This document shows, piece by piece, positions 10,594-18,256 of a stretch of DNA of 64,000 nucleotides. The DNA lies in the NCBI RefSeq assembly GCF_022808865.1, contig NZ_JAKZLB010000001.1, forward strand, positions 744,001-808,000, written 5' to 3'. This DNA comes from Geothrix oryzisoli. GTDB lineage: Bacteria > Acidobacteriota > Holophagae > Holophagales > Holophagaceae. How positions within the stretch are numbered: the stretch's first letter is position 1; each line of letters opens with the position of its first letter. The notes below the pieces were generated by a model. That model saw only the letters and a list, made by a program, of their open reading frames with translations, did not search any database and was not told the origin of the DNA. A program made the position numbers and the translations under genes.

Positions 10594-10728
10594 GGTCGTC
10601 TCCTCGAAATTCAATTGGGGCCCTGGCAGTGGGCGAACCCAACCAACCTAGCATCGCAGGGGCCCCGGACCAAGCTTCGCCTGGCCTCCTGGGGCGTGGG
10701 AGACTGGAGTTGTGACGGAGGTCCGCCC

Positions 10729-11646
10729 ATGAGCCTGCAGGAAACGGGAATTCTTGCCCGGATCCGGAATCTGCTGCCCGGAGGCGACGGGCTCACGGAC
10801 GACTGCGGCGCCCTGCCTGCGACCCCGGCCGGGCAGACGCTGCTGGTGACCACGGACCTCATGGAATCCGGCCAGCACTTCCACCTCGACTGGCATCCGC
10901 CGGACCTCCTGGCGCGCAAGCTGCTGATGGTGAACCTCTCGGATCTGGACGCCTCCGGCGCCCGCCCCTTCGGCTACACCCTCACCCTGGCCCTGGGGCC
11001 TGAGATTGATGCCCCCTGGCTGGACCGCTTCCTGGAGGGCCTGGCGGAAGCCTCCCGCGAGTCCGGGGTCCAGGTCCTGGGCGGCGACACGGTCGGCCGC
11101 CCCTCGGGCCTGGGCCTGGGCCTCACGGCATTCGGCTTCGCCACCCGCTGGCTACGCCGGGACGGCCTGCAGCCCGGCGACCGGCTCTTCGTGGACCAGC
11201 GCCCCGGTGCCAGCCTGCGGGGCCTGCGGAAACTCCAGGCGGGCCACCGCTGGGATCCCACGAGGCCTGATGCGGAGCTGGAGGCCCACCTGGCCCCCCG
11301 CCCCCGGCTGGGCCTGGGCCTGCAACTGGCCGGAATCCCCGATGTCCACGCCTGCCTCGACCTGTCCGACGGGCTCAGCCGGGACCTGCGCAATCTGGCG
11401 GAAGCCTCGGGTCTCAGCATCGTGGTGGATCCCGGCCTGGAGGAGGACGCCCTGCGCGGGGGCGAGGACTACGCCCGCTGCTTCGGCAGCGCGCTGGCCC
11501 AGGCCGACCTCGAGGCCAGACTGGGACTGCCCCTCATCCCCGTCGGCGAAACCCTGCCCCGCGGGGAATCACCCCTGCTGGCCTATGATGGAGGCTCGCT
11601 CCGTCCCCTGCCCGACCTCAGCTTCGACCACTTCGGATCTTCATGA
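10729..11646 (+). CDS. thiL: Thiamine-monophosphate kinase
   Basis: A 305-aa ThiL, which phosphorylates thiamine monophosphate to the active cofactor thiamine diphosphate with ATP. Family marks are the N-terminal D-D-C-G-A (about 24-28), T-T-D-L-M-E-S-G-Q-H-F (about 42-52), the V-N-L-S-D-L-D-A-S-G-A-R-P motif (about 68-80), G-G-D-T (about 124-127) and the C-terminal D-L-S-D-G-L with G-G-E-D-Y. The Cys in D-D-C-G-A replaces a common Ala/Thr. The start at 10729 has an ACGGAGG site. The stop overlaps the next start (ATGA), coupling it to the DUF2062 gene. Confidence 0.92.
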   Translation: MSLQETGILARIRNLLPGGDGLTDDCGALPATPAGQTLLVTTDLMESGQHFHLDWHPPDLLARKLLMVNLSDLDASGARPFGYTLTLALGPEIDAPWLDRFLEGLAEASRESGVQVLGGDTVGRPSGLGLGLTAFGFATRWLRRDGLQPGDRLFVDQRPGASLRGLRKLQAGHRWDPTRPDAELEAHLAPRPRLGLGLQLAGIPDVHACLDLSDGLSRDLRNLAEASGLSIVVDPGLEEDALRGGEDYARCFGSALAQADLEARLGLPLIPVGETLPRGESPLLAYDGGSLRPLPDLSFDHFGSS

Positions 11647-12155
11647 CGCATCACGACAAAACGCACATCTGGGCCCGCACCAAGCGATTTCTCGCCGATC
11701 CCGAGCTGGAACCACACCACCTGGCCTGGAGCTTCGCCCTGGGGTTCGCCATCGCCTGGAACCCGCTGCTGGGCACCCACACGGCCATCATCCTGGCGGT
11801 CTGCGCCCTGGTGAAGAAACTGCACCGGCCCCTCACCTTCCTGGGCGCGTTCACCAACAATCCCTGGACCATGGTGCCCATCGCCACCGTTTCCGCCCTG
11901 TTCGGCAACATCCTGCTGGGCCGCGGCCTGCATCTGGACCTGAGCGGCGTGGACTGGAAGAGCATCGGCTGGCAGAGCGTCAGCACCCGCGCCGGGTTCG
12001 AGGCGGCCGCCACCATGCTCAAACCCATCCTCGCGCCCTATCTGCTGGGCGGCTTCGTGATGAGCGCCCTGGCGATGCCCGTGGGATATTTTCTGATGCT
12101 GCGGCTGGCGCATCGCTTGCGCCGCCCCGTGCCCACCCCTCTTCCCGGAGACTGA
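11643..12155 (+). CDS. DUF2062 membrane protein
   Basis: A 170-aa protein of the DUF2062 family, a small inner-membrane family of unknown role often found near cell-envelope or glycosyltransferase genes. The family signature W-S-F-A-L-G-F-A-I-A-W-N-P-L-L-G-T-H-T (about 29-47) and L-G-A-F-T-N-N-P-W-T-M-V-P (about 68-80) are plain. Two or three hydrophobic segments are seen, the last near the C terminus. It is coupled to thiL by ATGA and is followed after 2 bases by ybaB, so it sits in a four-gene plus-strand run. Confidence 0.85.
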   Translation: MTHHDKTHIWARTKRFLADPELEPHHLAWSFALGFAIAWNPLLGTHTAIILAVCALVKKLHRPLTFLGAFTNNPWTMVPIATVSALFGNILLGRGLHLDLSGVDWKSIGWQSVSTRAGFEAAATMLKPILAPYLLGGFVMSALAMPVGYFLMLRLAHRLRRPVPTPLPGD

Positions 12156-12157
12156 CC

Positions 12158-12460
12158 ATGGACATGCGCTTCCTGATGAAACAGGCCCAGCAGATGCAGG
12201 CGAAGCTGCAGGAGGCCCAGGCCAACCTGCGCATCGAAGGCACCGCCGGCGGCGAACTGGTGAAGGTCACCCTGAACGGGTCCAAGGAGCTGATGGGCCT
12301 CTCCATCGCCAAGGACGCCATGGATCCCGAGGATCCCTCCATGCTCGAAGACCTGCTCCTGGCGGCCTTCCGCGATGCCACCACCAAGGTGGATGAGGCC
12401 ATGAAGAAGCAGATGGGCGGCATGGGCGCCGGCCTCGGCCTGCCGGGCCTGGGGCTCTGA
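12158..12460 (+). CDS. ybaB: YbaB/EbfC nucleoid-associated protein
   Basis: A 100-aa DNA-binding protein of the YbaB/EbfC family, a tweezer-shaped dimer that coats DNA. It opens with the long helix M-K-Q-A-Q-Q-M-Q-A-K-L-Q-E-A-Q and continues E-G-T-A-G-G-E-L-V-K-V-T-L-N-G, the family core. The C terminus is Gly/Met/Leu-rich and probably disordered. Start at 12158 has a CCGGAG site. As in many bacteria ybaB lies directly before recR; dnaX, the usual third member, is not here. Confidence 0.93.
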   Translation: MDMRFLMKQAQQMQAKLQEAQANLRIEGTAGGELVKVTLNGSKELMGLSIAKDAMDPEDPSMLEDLLLAAFRDATTKVDEAMKKQMGGMGAGLGLPGLGL

Positions 12461-12490
12461 TGGCCATCGGCTGCTGGCTGTCAGCCGTCA

Positions 12491-12513
12491 GCTGCCAGCC
12501 GGCGGCTGGCAGC
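12491..12513. repeat. Perfect 10-bp hairpin between ybaB and recR
   Basis: GCTGCCAGCC, a GGC loop and GGCTGGCAGC form a perfect stem 31 bp after ybaB and 20 bp before the recR GTG. No U tract follows, so a pause or RNA-stabilising role is as likely as termination. It abuts the TCAGCTG-type repeat shared with 3671-3700. Confidence 0.5.
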
Positions 12514-12533
12514 CAGGATCGTGGGGGCCTGCC

Positions 12534-13133
12534 GTGAAGCTGCCGCCGCCCCTCGAGGCCGTGGTCGAGAGCCTCCAGAAGCTGCCGGGCGTGGGCGCCA
12601 AGTCCGCCCAGCGGATGGCCCTGCACCTGCTCAAGGAGGGCCCGGAGGCCATGGCCCATCTGGCCCACCAGCTTCAGCAGGCCGCCGAGAAGGTGGGCTT
12701 CTGCCAGGTCTGCGGCGCCTTCACGGACCAGCCCACCTGCCCCATCTGCCTGGATCCGCGGCGGGATCCGTCCAGCCTCGTCATCGTGGCCGAGGCCTCC
12801 AACGTGCTCAGCTTCGAGCGCAGCGGCCACTTCCGGGGCCGCTACCACGTGCTGGGCGGCCTCATCTCGCCCCTGCGCGGCGTGGGGCCCGATCAGCTGC
12901 GCGTGCGCGAGCTGCTCAAGCGCCTGGAGGACGGCGCCATCCAGGAGATCATCCTGGCCACCAACCCCACCGTGGACGGCGAGGCCACCGCCAGCTGGCT
13001 GGCCCGCATCCTCGAACCCATCGGCGTCCGCACCACCCGCATCGGGTTGGGCCTGCCGATCGGCAGCGACCTCGAGTACGCCGACGAGCTCACGCTGGAC
13101 CGCGCCATGGAAGGGCGGAGACCGGTCGGCTAG
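12534..13133 (+). CDS. recR: Recombination mediator RecR
   Basis: A 199-aa RecR, which with RecF/RecO loads RecA on gapped DNA. Order is standard: helix-hairpin-helix L-P-G-V-G-A-K-S-A-Q-R (about 18-28), the four-Cys zinc finger C-Q-V-C...C-P-I-C (about 57-72), the Toprim domain with V-A-E-A-S-N-V (about 84-90), and N-P-T-V-D-G-E-A-T-A (about 143-152). Start is GTG at 12534 behind GGGGG. It ends three bases before the stop of the convergent ferredoxin gene. Confidence 0.95.
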   Translation: MKLPPPLEAVVESLQKLPGVGAKSAQRMALHLLKEGPEAMAHLAHQLQQAAEKVGFCQVCGAFTDQPTCPICLDPRRDPSSLVIVAEASNVLSFERSGHFRGRYHVLGGLISPLRGVGPDQLRVRELLKRLEDGAIQEIILATNPTVDGEATASWLARILEPIGVRTTRIGLGLPIGSDLEYADELTLDRAMEGRRPVG

Positions 13134-13136
13134 CAG

Positions 13137-13418
13137 CTAGTACTTCACGCTCACATCACCCTTCGCCCAGGCCTGGCAGGCGAGGCGCTGGTCGGGCCCG
13201 GCCTTGAGCACTTCGAGCACGCGAGATTCGGCGGTGCCCTTCTCGCTCAGGTTCTCCGCGCCCTCGACCACGGTGACGACACAGGTGCCGCAGCGGGCGT
13301 GGCCACCGCAGCGGTGGTTCAGGGGCACGCCGGCCCGGGTGCTGGCCGCCAGCAGGGCGGTCTCCTGCTCGCACTCCGCGCTGCCGGGTTTCTTGCCGTC
13401 GAATCGGATGGTGTGCAT
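13137..13418 (-). CDS. 2Fe-2S ferredoxin
   Basis: A 93-aa plant/adrenodoxin-fold ferredoxin. Cluster ligands are C37, C43, C46 and C81 (C-G-G-H-A-R-C-G-T-C, then L-A-C-Q), the C-x5-C-x2-C-x34-C spacing of the family. It carries one electron, partner unknown. The ATG at 13418 lacks a clear purine-rich ribosome site; the reading frame stays open upstream into the photolyase 3' end, so a different start is possible but would have no family similarity. It is 59 bp downstream of phr on the same strand. Confidence 0.85.
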   Translation of the reverse strand: MHTIRFDGKKPGSAECEQETALLAASTRAGVPLNHRCGGHARCGTCVVTVVEGAENLSEKGTAESRVLEVLKAGPDQRLACQAWAKGDVSVKY

Positions 13419-13477
13419 GCAATACCCATAAGTCAATAAAGCAGAAGGGATAGCGACAGACCGCTCCCTCCACTCTA

Positions 13478-14887
13478 TCAGGGCGCCCCGGGCCCCAGCT
13501 GCCCTTTCGCAGTGGCCAGGAACCGCTCCCGTGCGAAGGCGTGGTCCACGATGGGCCCGGGATAGTCGAACCGCAGGCGGATCGCCTGCGGCGCCTTCCA
13601 GGGCTCGTGGATGAAGGCGGTCGGGCAGTCGCCCAGCTCGGGCACCCAACGCCTGACGTAAGCGCCCTCTGGATCGAACCTGCGGCCCTGGGTGACGGGA
13701 TTGAAGATGCGGAACCAGGGCTGGGCATCGCAGCCGCAGCCCGCACACCACTGCCAGCCGGCGTTGTTCGCGGCCCAGTCGCCGTCCGTGAGCCAGCGCA
13801 GGTAGTGGGCCTCACCGCGCCGGTAGTCGATGAGCAGGTGTTTCGTGAGGAAGCTCGCGGCCACCATGCGGGCCCGGTTGTGGATGAAACCCTCGGCCTG
13901 CAGCTGCCGGGCGGCGGCATCCACCACGGGATAGCCCGTGCGGCCTTCCGTCCAGGCTTCCCAGGCGGTTTCGTCCTCACGCCAGGGGAAGCCCTCGAAC
14001 GCCGGCCGGAAGGGCCGCTCCAGGAGCTCCGGCCATTCCCACAGCAGGTGGTGGCTGAACTCGCGCCACAGCAGCTCGTTGAGATAGCGGCGTCCGGATT
14101 CGCCCGCCCCGGCCGCCGCCACCGCCTGCCAGAGGGCGCGCACAGACAAGGTGCCGAACTTCAGGTCCGCGCTGAGGCGCGAGGTGCCGGGCTGGTCCAT
14201 GCGGTCCCGGCCCACCCCGTAGTCCCCCAGGGCGGCTTCCAGGAAGGCCTTCAGGCGCTGGCGGGCGGCCCGTTCCCCGCCGGCCTGGAGGCGGGGATTG
14301 GGCACGAGCCCCAGGTCCGTCAGCGAAGGGATCGGCACCGTATCGGCCCGGAGGTCCCCGGGAATCGGCGGGAGCGAGCGCGGCGTGGCCAGCGCCGGCG
14401 CCAGGTCCAGCTTCGCCCCGCAGGCCCGGGCGAAGGGCGTGAACACCCGGAACATGCCGCCCTGCCCGTTCCGCACGGAGCCGGGCGGCAGGAGCGTCTC
14501 CCCCTCGAACAGGCGGAAGGCGATGCCCGCGCGGGCCAGGGCCTCGTCCACGCGGCGATCGCGCACCCGCGCGAAGGGCTCCACCCAGCGATGCGCCAGC
14601 ACCTGGTCAGCCTTCCATTGGGCCGCCAGGCGCGGCACAACCTCCACGCTGCGGCCCGGCACCACCAGCAGGCGCGACCCCAGGTGGCCCAGGTTGGCCT
14701 CCAGGGACACCAGCGACGCCACCAGGAACTGCATGCGATGGGGCAGATCCCGGGCCCGCTCCGGCGCGAAGAAGAAGGGATCCAGCACGAAGAGCGGGAT
14801 CACCTCGCCCGCGGCGGCGGCCTCCACGAGCGGCCCGTGGTCCGCCACGCGGAGGTCCTTGCCCCGGAACCAGACGATGCTGCGCAT
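13478..14887 (-). CDS. phrB: Deoxyribodipyrimidine photolyase
   Basis: A 469-aa class I CPD photolyase/cryptochrome family protein, which splits UV-induced pyrimidine dimers using light and reduced FAD. The N-terminal antenna domain starts with V-W-F-R-G-K-D-L-R-V-A-D. The FAD-binding C-terminal half has L-L-W-R-E-F (about 269-274), T-G-Y-P-V-V-D-A-A-A-R-Q-L (about 315-327), H-N-R-A-R-M-V-A-A-S-F-L-T-K (about 335-348), D-G-D-W-A-A-N-N-A-G-W-Q-W (about 367-379), the typical FAD and DNA contacts. Length is normal. Confidence 0.93.
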   Translation of the reverse strand: MRSIVWFRGKDLRVADHGPLVEAAAAGEVIPLFVLDPFFFAPERARDLPHRMQFLVASLVSLEANLGHLGSRLLVVPGRSVEVVPRLAAQWKADQVLAHRWVEPFARVRDRRVDEALARAGIAFRLFEGETLLPPGSVRNGQGGMFRVFTPFARACGAKLDLAPALATPRSLPPIPGDLRADTVPIPSLTDLGLVPNPRLQAGGERAARQRLKAFLEAALGDYGVGRDRMDQPGTSRLSADLKFGTLSVRALWQAVAAAGAGESGRRYLNELLWREFSHHLLWEWPELLERPFRPAFEGFPWREDETAWEAWTEGRTGYPVVDAAARQLQAEGFIHNRARMVAASFLTKHLLIDYRRGEAHYLRWLTDGDWAANNAGWQWCAGCGCDAQPWFRIFNPVTQGRRFDPEGAYVRRWVPELGDCPTAFIHEPWKAPQAIRLRFDYPGPIVDHAFARERFLATAKGQLGPGAP

Positions 14888-14915
14888 GCCGAAAGCCTAG
14901 CCCGGAATGCGGACT

Positions 14916-15257
14916 TCAGATGGCCTGGCCGCCCCGCTCGCCGGTGCGGATGCGGATGCACTCCTTGAGGTCCTGGACGAAGATCTTCCCGTCGCCCACT
15001 TCGCCGGCGCCGTGGCGGGCCGTGCGGATGATGGTGTCCACGGTGATGTCCTCGAAGGCGTCGTTGCAGGCGATGGTGATCTGGATCTTGGGGATCAGGT
15101 TGGGAATGATCTTCTTCCCGCGCTGGACCACGATCTCCTGCTGGCGCCCGTGGCCGCTGACGCGGGCGACGGTGATGCGCTCGATTTCCGCTTCGATCAG
15201 GGCCTCGCGAACCTCGTCGAGCTTCTCTTCGGGGATGATGGCGGTGATGAGCTTCAT
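14916..15257 (-). CDS. glnK: PII signalling protein GlnK/GlnB, T-loop without tyrosines
   Basis: A 113-aa PII trimer subunit that senses ATP/ADP and 2-oxoglutarate and blocks AmtB. The B and C loops are canonical (T-V-D-T-I-I-R-T-A-R-H-G, G-D-G-K-I-F-V, I-R-I-R-T-G-E). The T-loop starts normally (G-H-G-R-Q, 35-39) but is one residue shorter than E. coli GlnB, and both usual tyrosines are gone: Tyr46 aligns with Gln45 and the uridylylated Tyr51 with Ile50. Uridylylation by GlnD is therefore not possible at the usual site. It lies 19 bp downstream of amtB, the standard amtB-glnK pairing. Start has AGGAGG. Confidence 0.93.
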   Translation of the reverse strand: MKLITAIIPEEKLDEVREALIEAEIERITVARVSGHGRQQEIVVQRGKKIIPNLIPKIQITIACNDAFEDITVDTIIRTARHGAGEVGDGKIFVQDLKECIRIRTGERGGQAI

Positions 15258-15276
15258 CGGAGCCTCCTGGTTCAGC

Positions 15277-16599
15277 CTAGTTGAGGTTGTTCAGGCCGTA
15301 AGCGCGTTCCCCGTGGATCTCGTGATCCAGGCCCGCCCGCTCCACGGACTCGGCGACGCGGAAGCCGACGAGCTTCTCCACCAGGAAGGCGATGAGCAGC
15401 GTCATGACCACGGAGAAGGCGATGGTGGCGCCCACCGCGAAGGCCTGGATCTTCAGCTGGGAGAGCACGCCCCAGCCGGGGACCTTGGTCGCGGCCTCGG
15501 CCCACCAGGAGTCCCGGATGAAGAAGGTGAGACCGAGGGCCCCGACGATGCCGCCGGTGCCGTGGATCCCGAAGGCATCCAGGGAGTCGTCGTAGCCCAG
15601 GCGGTTCTTCAGCATGATCATGCCGTAGCAGACGCAGGAGGCGATGGCCCCGAGCGCGATGGCCCCGCCGACCTGGACCACGCCGGCGGCCGGCGTGATG
15701 ACCACCAGGCCCGCCAGGATGCCCGAGGCCATGCCCAGGCTGGTCGGCTTGTCCTCCCGGATGATCTCGATGAGCACCCAGGTGAGCGCCCCGGCGGCCG
15801 CGGCCACCTGCGTGACGGTGAGGGCCCGGGCGGTCTCCAGGTTGGAGGCGATGGAGGATCCCGCGTTGAAGCCGAACCAGCCCACCCACAGCAGGCCCGC
15901 GCCGATGAGCGTGAAGGTGAGGTTGTTCGGGGACATGGCGGTCTTCGGGTAGCCGTGGCGCGCCCCCAGGAACAGGGCCAGCGCCAGGCCCGCCACGCCG
16001 GAGGAGATGTGCACCACCGTACCGCCCGCGAAGTCGATGGCCCCCTTCGCGCCGAGGTTGAAGAAGTAGCCATCGGAGGCCCACACCCAGTGGCACAGCG
16101 GGCAATAGACGAAGAGCACCCAGAGCGTGATGAAGGCCACCCAGCCGCGGAAGGAGATCCGCTCGGCCACAGCCCCGGCGATCAGGGCCGGCGTGATGAT
16201 GGCGAACTTGCCCTGGAACATGGCGAAGGCGTACTCGGGCACCCCCGCCGGCAGGATCGTGTGGTCGATGCTGCGGAGCAGGACCAGGCCCCGGCTCCAG
16301 CCGATGAGCCCTCCCAGCACATTGGGTCCGAAGCTGAGGGCGTAGCCGACCACTGTCCAGAGGACACCCACCACGGCCATGGCCGAGAACGAATGCATCA
16401 TCGTGCCCAGGACATTCTTGGTGCGGACGAGGCCGCCGTAGAACATGGCCAGCCCCGGCACCATCAGCAGCACCAGCGTGGTGGAGGTCAGCATCCACGC
16501 GGTGGTGCCGGTGTCGTTCACCGGAGCGCTCCCCGCGGCGGCCAGGGGGAACCCCATGCCCAGGATGGCGATGAGTCGAAGGGATCGCTTCCAGGTCAT
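15277..16599 (-). CDS. amtB: Ammonium transporter AmtB
   Basis: A 440-aa Amt/Mep/Rh channel that takes up ammonium. A signal peptide (about 1-22, ending A-A-A-G-S-A) is followed by eleven membrane segments. The signature D-F-A-G-G-T-V-V-H-I-S-S-G near 180 supplies the first of the twin pore histidines and F-G-I-H-G-T-G-G-I near 328 the second. The gate Phe pair is not resolved by eye. With glnK directly downstream it forms the usual nitrogen-limitation operon. The upstream region is AT-rich with a 21-bp-spaced direct repeat (see 16670-16696). No sigma-54 -24/-12 pair was found. Confidence 0.95.
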   Translation of the reverse strand: MTWKRSLRLIAILGMGFPLAAAGSAPVNDTGTTAWMLTSTTLVLLMVPGLAMFYGGLVRTKNVLGTMMHSFSAMAVVGVLWTVVGYALSFGPNVLGGLIGWSRGLVLLRSIDHTILPAGVPEYAFAMFQGKFAIITPALIAGAVAERISFRGWVAFITLWVLFVYCPLCHWVWASDGYFFNLGAKGAIDFAGGTVVHISSGVAGLALALFLGARHGYPKTAMSPNNLTFTLIGAGLLWVGWFGFNAGSSIASNLETARALTVTQVAAAAGALTWVLIEIIREDKPTSLGMASGILAGLVVITPAAGVVQVGGAIALGAIASCVCYGMIMLKNRLGYDDSLDAFGIHGTGGIVGALGLTFFIRDSWWAEAATKVPGWGVLSQLKIQAFAVGATIAFSVVMTLLIAFLVEKLVGFRVAESVERAGLDHEIHGERAYGLNNLN

Positions 16600-16669
16600 C
16601 GGTTCCTCCGGAGGACTGCCTGCTTCCAGGCTACCCGGCAGGCAATCCTTTTAATGGATCATCCCATTT

Positions 16670-16696
16670 GTATAAACATTATTGATATCGGTATAA
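16670..16696 (-). promoter_or_regulatory. AT-rich direct repeat upstream of amtB, possible operator
   Basis: Two TTATAC copies (minus strand; GTATAA on plus at 16670-16675 and 16691-16696) lie 21 bp apart, two helical turns, around a GATATC palindrome. This is the only AT-rich patch in the neighbourhood and sits 70-100 bp upstream of the amtB start. It could bind a regulator dimer or include the -10 element; not proven. Confidence 0.35.
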
Positions 16697-16725
16697 CGCG
16701 CCCTGCACACAGAACCGGGGCCGGC

Positions 16726-17238
16726 TCACCCGCTGGTTCCGCTGCCCAGGGCCACCTGCCAGAGGCTGGTGGGATCGGAGTGCATCAGCCATTCGGAGAC
16801 CAGGGGGCGCCTGGCCCAGGCGCCAGCCTCCAGTTCCTGGTCCAGCTGGCCGGGACTCCAGCCGGCGTAGCCGAGGAAGAGGCGGTAGCGGGCCGACGGA
16901 TCCCCCAGCAGGGACTCGAGCAGATCCTTGCGGTGGCTCACGAAATGGGTGAAGTCCACCACCGTGTCCTCCTCCTCCGGCAGGCCGCCCTGCACCAGGA
17001 GGATGCCCCGCTGCGGGTCCACGGGTCCGCCCCGCCAGGCGGTGGCCTCCTCAGAGCCTTCATAGGCCAAACCGCCCTCCGCGCTGACCTGGGCCAGGGC
17101 CAGCGGCAGGGGCCGGTTGAGGATCAGCCCCAGGGCCCCTTCATCATCGTGTTCGACGATCAGCACCACCGTGTGGAGGAAGTTGGGGTCCAGGAGCGAA
17201 GGGCTGGCCACCAGGAGGCAGGGGGCTTCGGGCGTCAT
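16726..17238 (-). CDS. yqgE: YqgE/AlgH family protein (DUF179)
   Basis: A 170-aa member of the YqgE/AlgH family, which has no agreed molecular function. It starts MTPEAPCLLVASPSLLDPNF and shows the family strings H-T-V-V-L-I-V-E-H-D-D-E-G-A-L-G-L-I-L-N-R-P (about 22-43), G-G-P-V (about 70-73) and F-L-G-Y-A-G-W-S-P-G-Q-L-D-Q-E-L (about 121-136). I took the ATG at 17238 because it fits the usual N terminus; 17268 is an alternative. Neither has a strong ribosome site. It is upstream of amtB on the same strand but with its own 126-bp gap. Confidence 0.9.
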   Translation of the reverse strand: MTPEAPCLLVASPSLLDPNFLHTVVLIVEHDDEGALGLILNRPLPLALAQVSAEGGLAYEGSEEATAWRGGPVDPQRGILLVQGGLPEEEDTVVDFTHFVSHRKDLLESLLGDPSARYRLFLGYAGWSPGQLDQELEAGAWARRPLVSEWLMHSDPTSLWQVALGSGTSG

Positions 17239-17299
17239 GATGCCGATGATGATAGCCCAGCGGTCCATGCAGGGAAGGCGCTCAGGCTAGGCTGGAGGC

Positions 17300-18040
17300 A
17301 TGCGTACGCCTCTCCCGTCCCACCTCGGTGCCCTCCGCGAGGGGCTCGCCCTGCTCCGCCGGCACCCCCTGCTCAGCCTCGGCCTGGCCCTGCTGGCCAT
17401 GCTCCTGGCCCAGCTGGGACCCGCCCTGGAAATGGCGGCGGGCGTGAAGCCCAGCCTGCTGGTCCAGCCCATCTTCGGCTTCGCCGGCCTGCTGCCGCTC
17501 GAGATGTACTTCATCCCCAGGCTGCAGGCCCAGCTGGATGCGGAGTTGCGGGACGCCCCGGGCAATCCCGCGGCCACCTGGCCCACCGTCTTCGATGGCC
17601 GCTGGCTGAAGGCCTTCCTCCTGCGGCTGGGGCTCAGCGTCGCCATCGGCCTGGGCCTGTTCTGTTTCCTGGTCCCGGGGCTCCTGCTCCTCACCCTGTT
17701 CGGCTGGGCCCCCATGCGCATGCTGCTCCGGGGGGACTCCGCGCTGGCCTCCCTGCGCTGGAGCCAAGCCGCCATGGCCCGCCACTGGCCCCGGATCATC
17801 CAGGCGGTGCTGGCCATGCTGCTGGTGGCCCTGGTCTACCAGATCGCCGCGGGCTGGGCCCTGGACCGCCTCCTCCCCGCCGCGGACCCCGACCTGGGCC
17901 CCAGCGCCCTGGTGCGCCTGAAGCATCCCGCCCTCTGGGTCTTCAACCTGCTGGGCGGTGCCATGAACCTCTGGCTCAGCAGTTCCCTGCTGGCGCTGTA
18001 CCACCGGCTGGAGGCCACCCTGGCGGCTCCCGCCGCCTGA
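17300..18040 (+). CDS. Hypothetical multi-pass membrane protein, 246 aa
   Basis: I do not recognise a named family. The protein has about five or six hydrophobic segments (near 22-40, 55-70, 105-135, 165-185, 215-235) and a short loop with W-P-T-V-F-D-G-R-W. The layout recalls YciC/glycerophosphoryl-diester-phosphodiesterase-type membrane domains that regulate envelope proteins, but this is only a resemblance. It diverges from yqgE with 61 bp between the starts. Its stop abuts the convergent 71-aa gene through a TGATCA palindrome. Confidence 0.7.
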   Translation: MRTPLPSHLGALREGLALLRRHPLLSLGLALLAMLLAQLGPALEMAAGVKPSLLVQPIFGFAGLLPLEMYFIPRLQAQLDAELRDAPGNPAATWPTVFDGRWLKAFLLRLGLSVAIGLGLFCFLVPGLLLLTLFGWAPMRMLLRGDSALASLRWSQAAMARHWPRIIQAVLAMLLVALVYQIAAGWALDRLLPAADPDLGPSALVRLKHPALWVFNLLGGAMNLWLSSSLLALYHRLEATLAAPAA

Positions 18041-18256
18041 TCAATCCTCGTCGTCGAAGAAGCCCGGATCCTCGATCTCCACCAGATCCCCGGCCTCCAA
18101 TCGCTGCCGCTGTCCGGGCGTGAGGGAGGCCTCCACCCAGCGCGGATCGGTCTTGCCGTGGAGGAAGTGGGCCGAGGGCTCGGCCGCTTCGAAGGCCTCC
18201 CGGGTGCGCCAGAGATGCACCCAGCCCACGTGGTTGATGCGGGCCCAGACCTTCAC
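18041..18256 (-). CDS. Small acidic protein, 71 aa, coupled to moaB
   Basis: Unknown function. The protein starts MKVWARINHVGWVHLWRT and ends in an acidic D-P-G-F-F-D-D-E-D tail, with no membrane segment or Cys. The GTG at 18256 follows GGAGG by 9 bases and overlaps the moaB stop (GTGA), which strongly supports translation. Position at the end of a purE-moaB run suggests it is carried along with them rather than acting in the same pathway. Confidence 0.65.
   Translation of the reverse strand: MKVWARINHVGWVHLWRTREAFEAAEPSAHFLHGKTDPRWVEASLTPGQRQRLEAGDLVEIEDPGFFDDED

Noticed and set aside
13419-13477. Promoter for the 2Fe-2S ferredoxin (TTGACT then AT-rich)
   Set aside because: The boxes lie within a few bases of the start codon and do not give a workable -35/-10 layout.
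16600-16725. Sigma-54 promoter for amtB
   Set aside because: No GG-N10-GC pair matching TGGCAC-N5-TTGC could be found on the minus strand.
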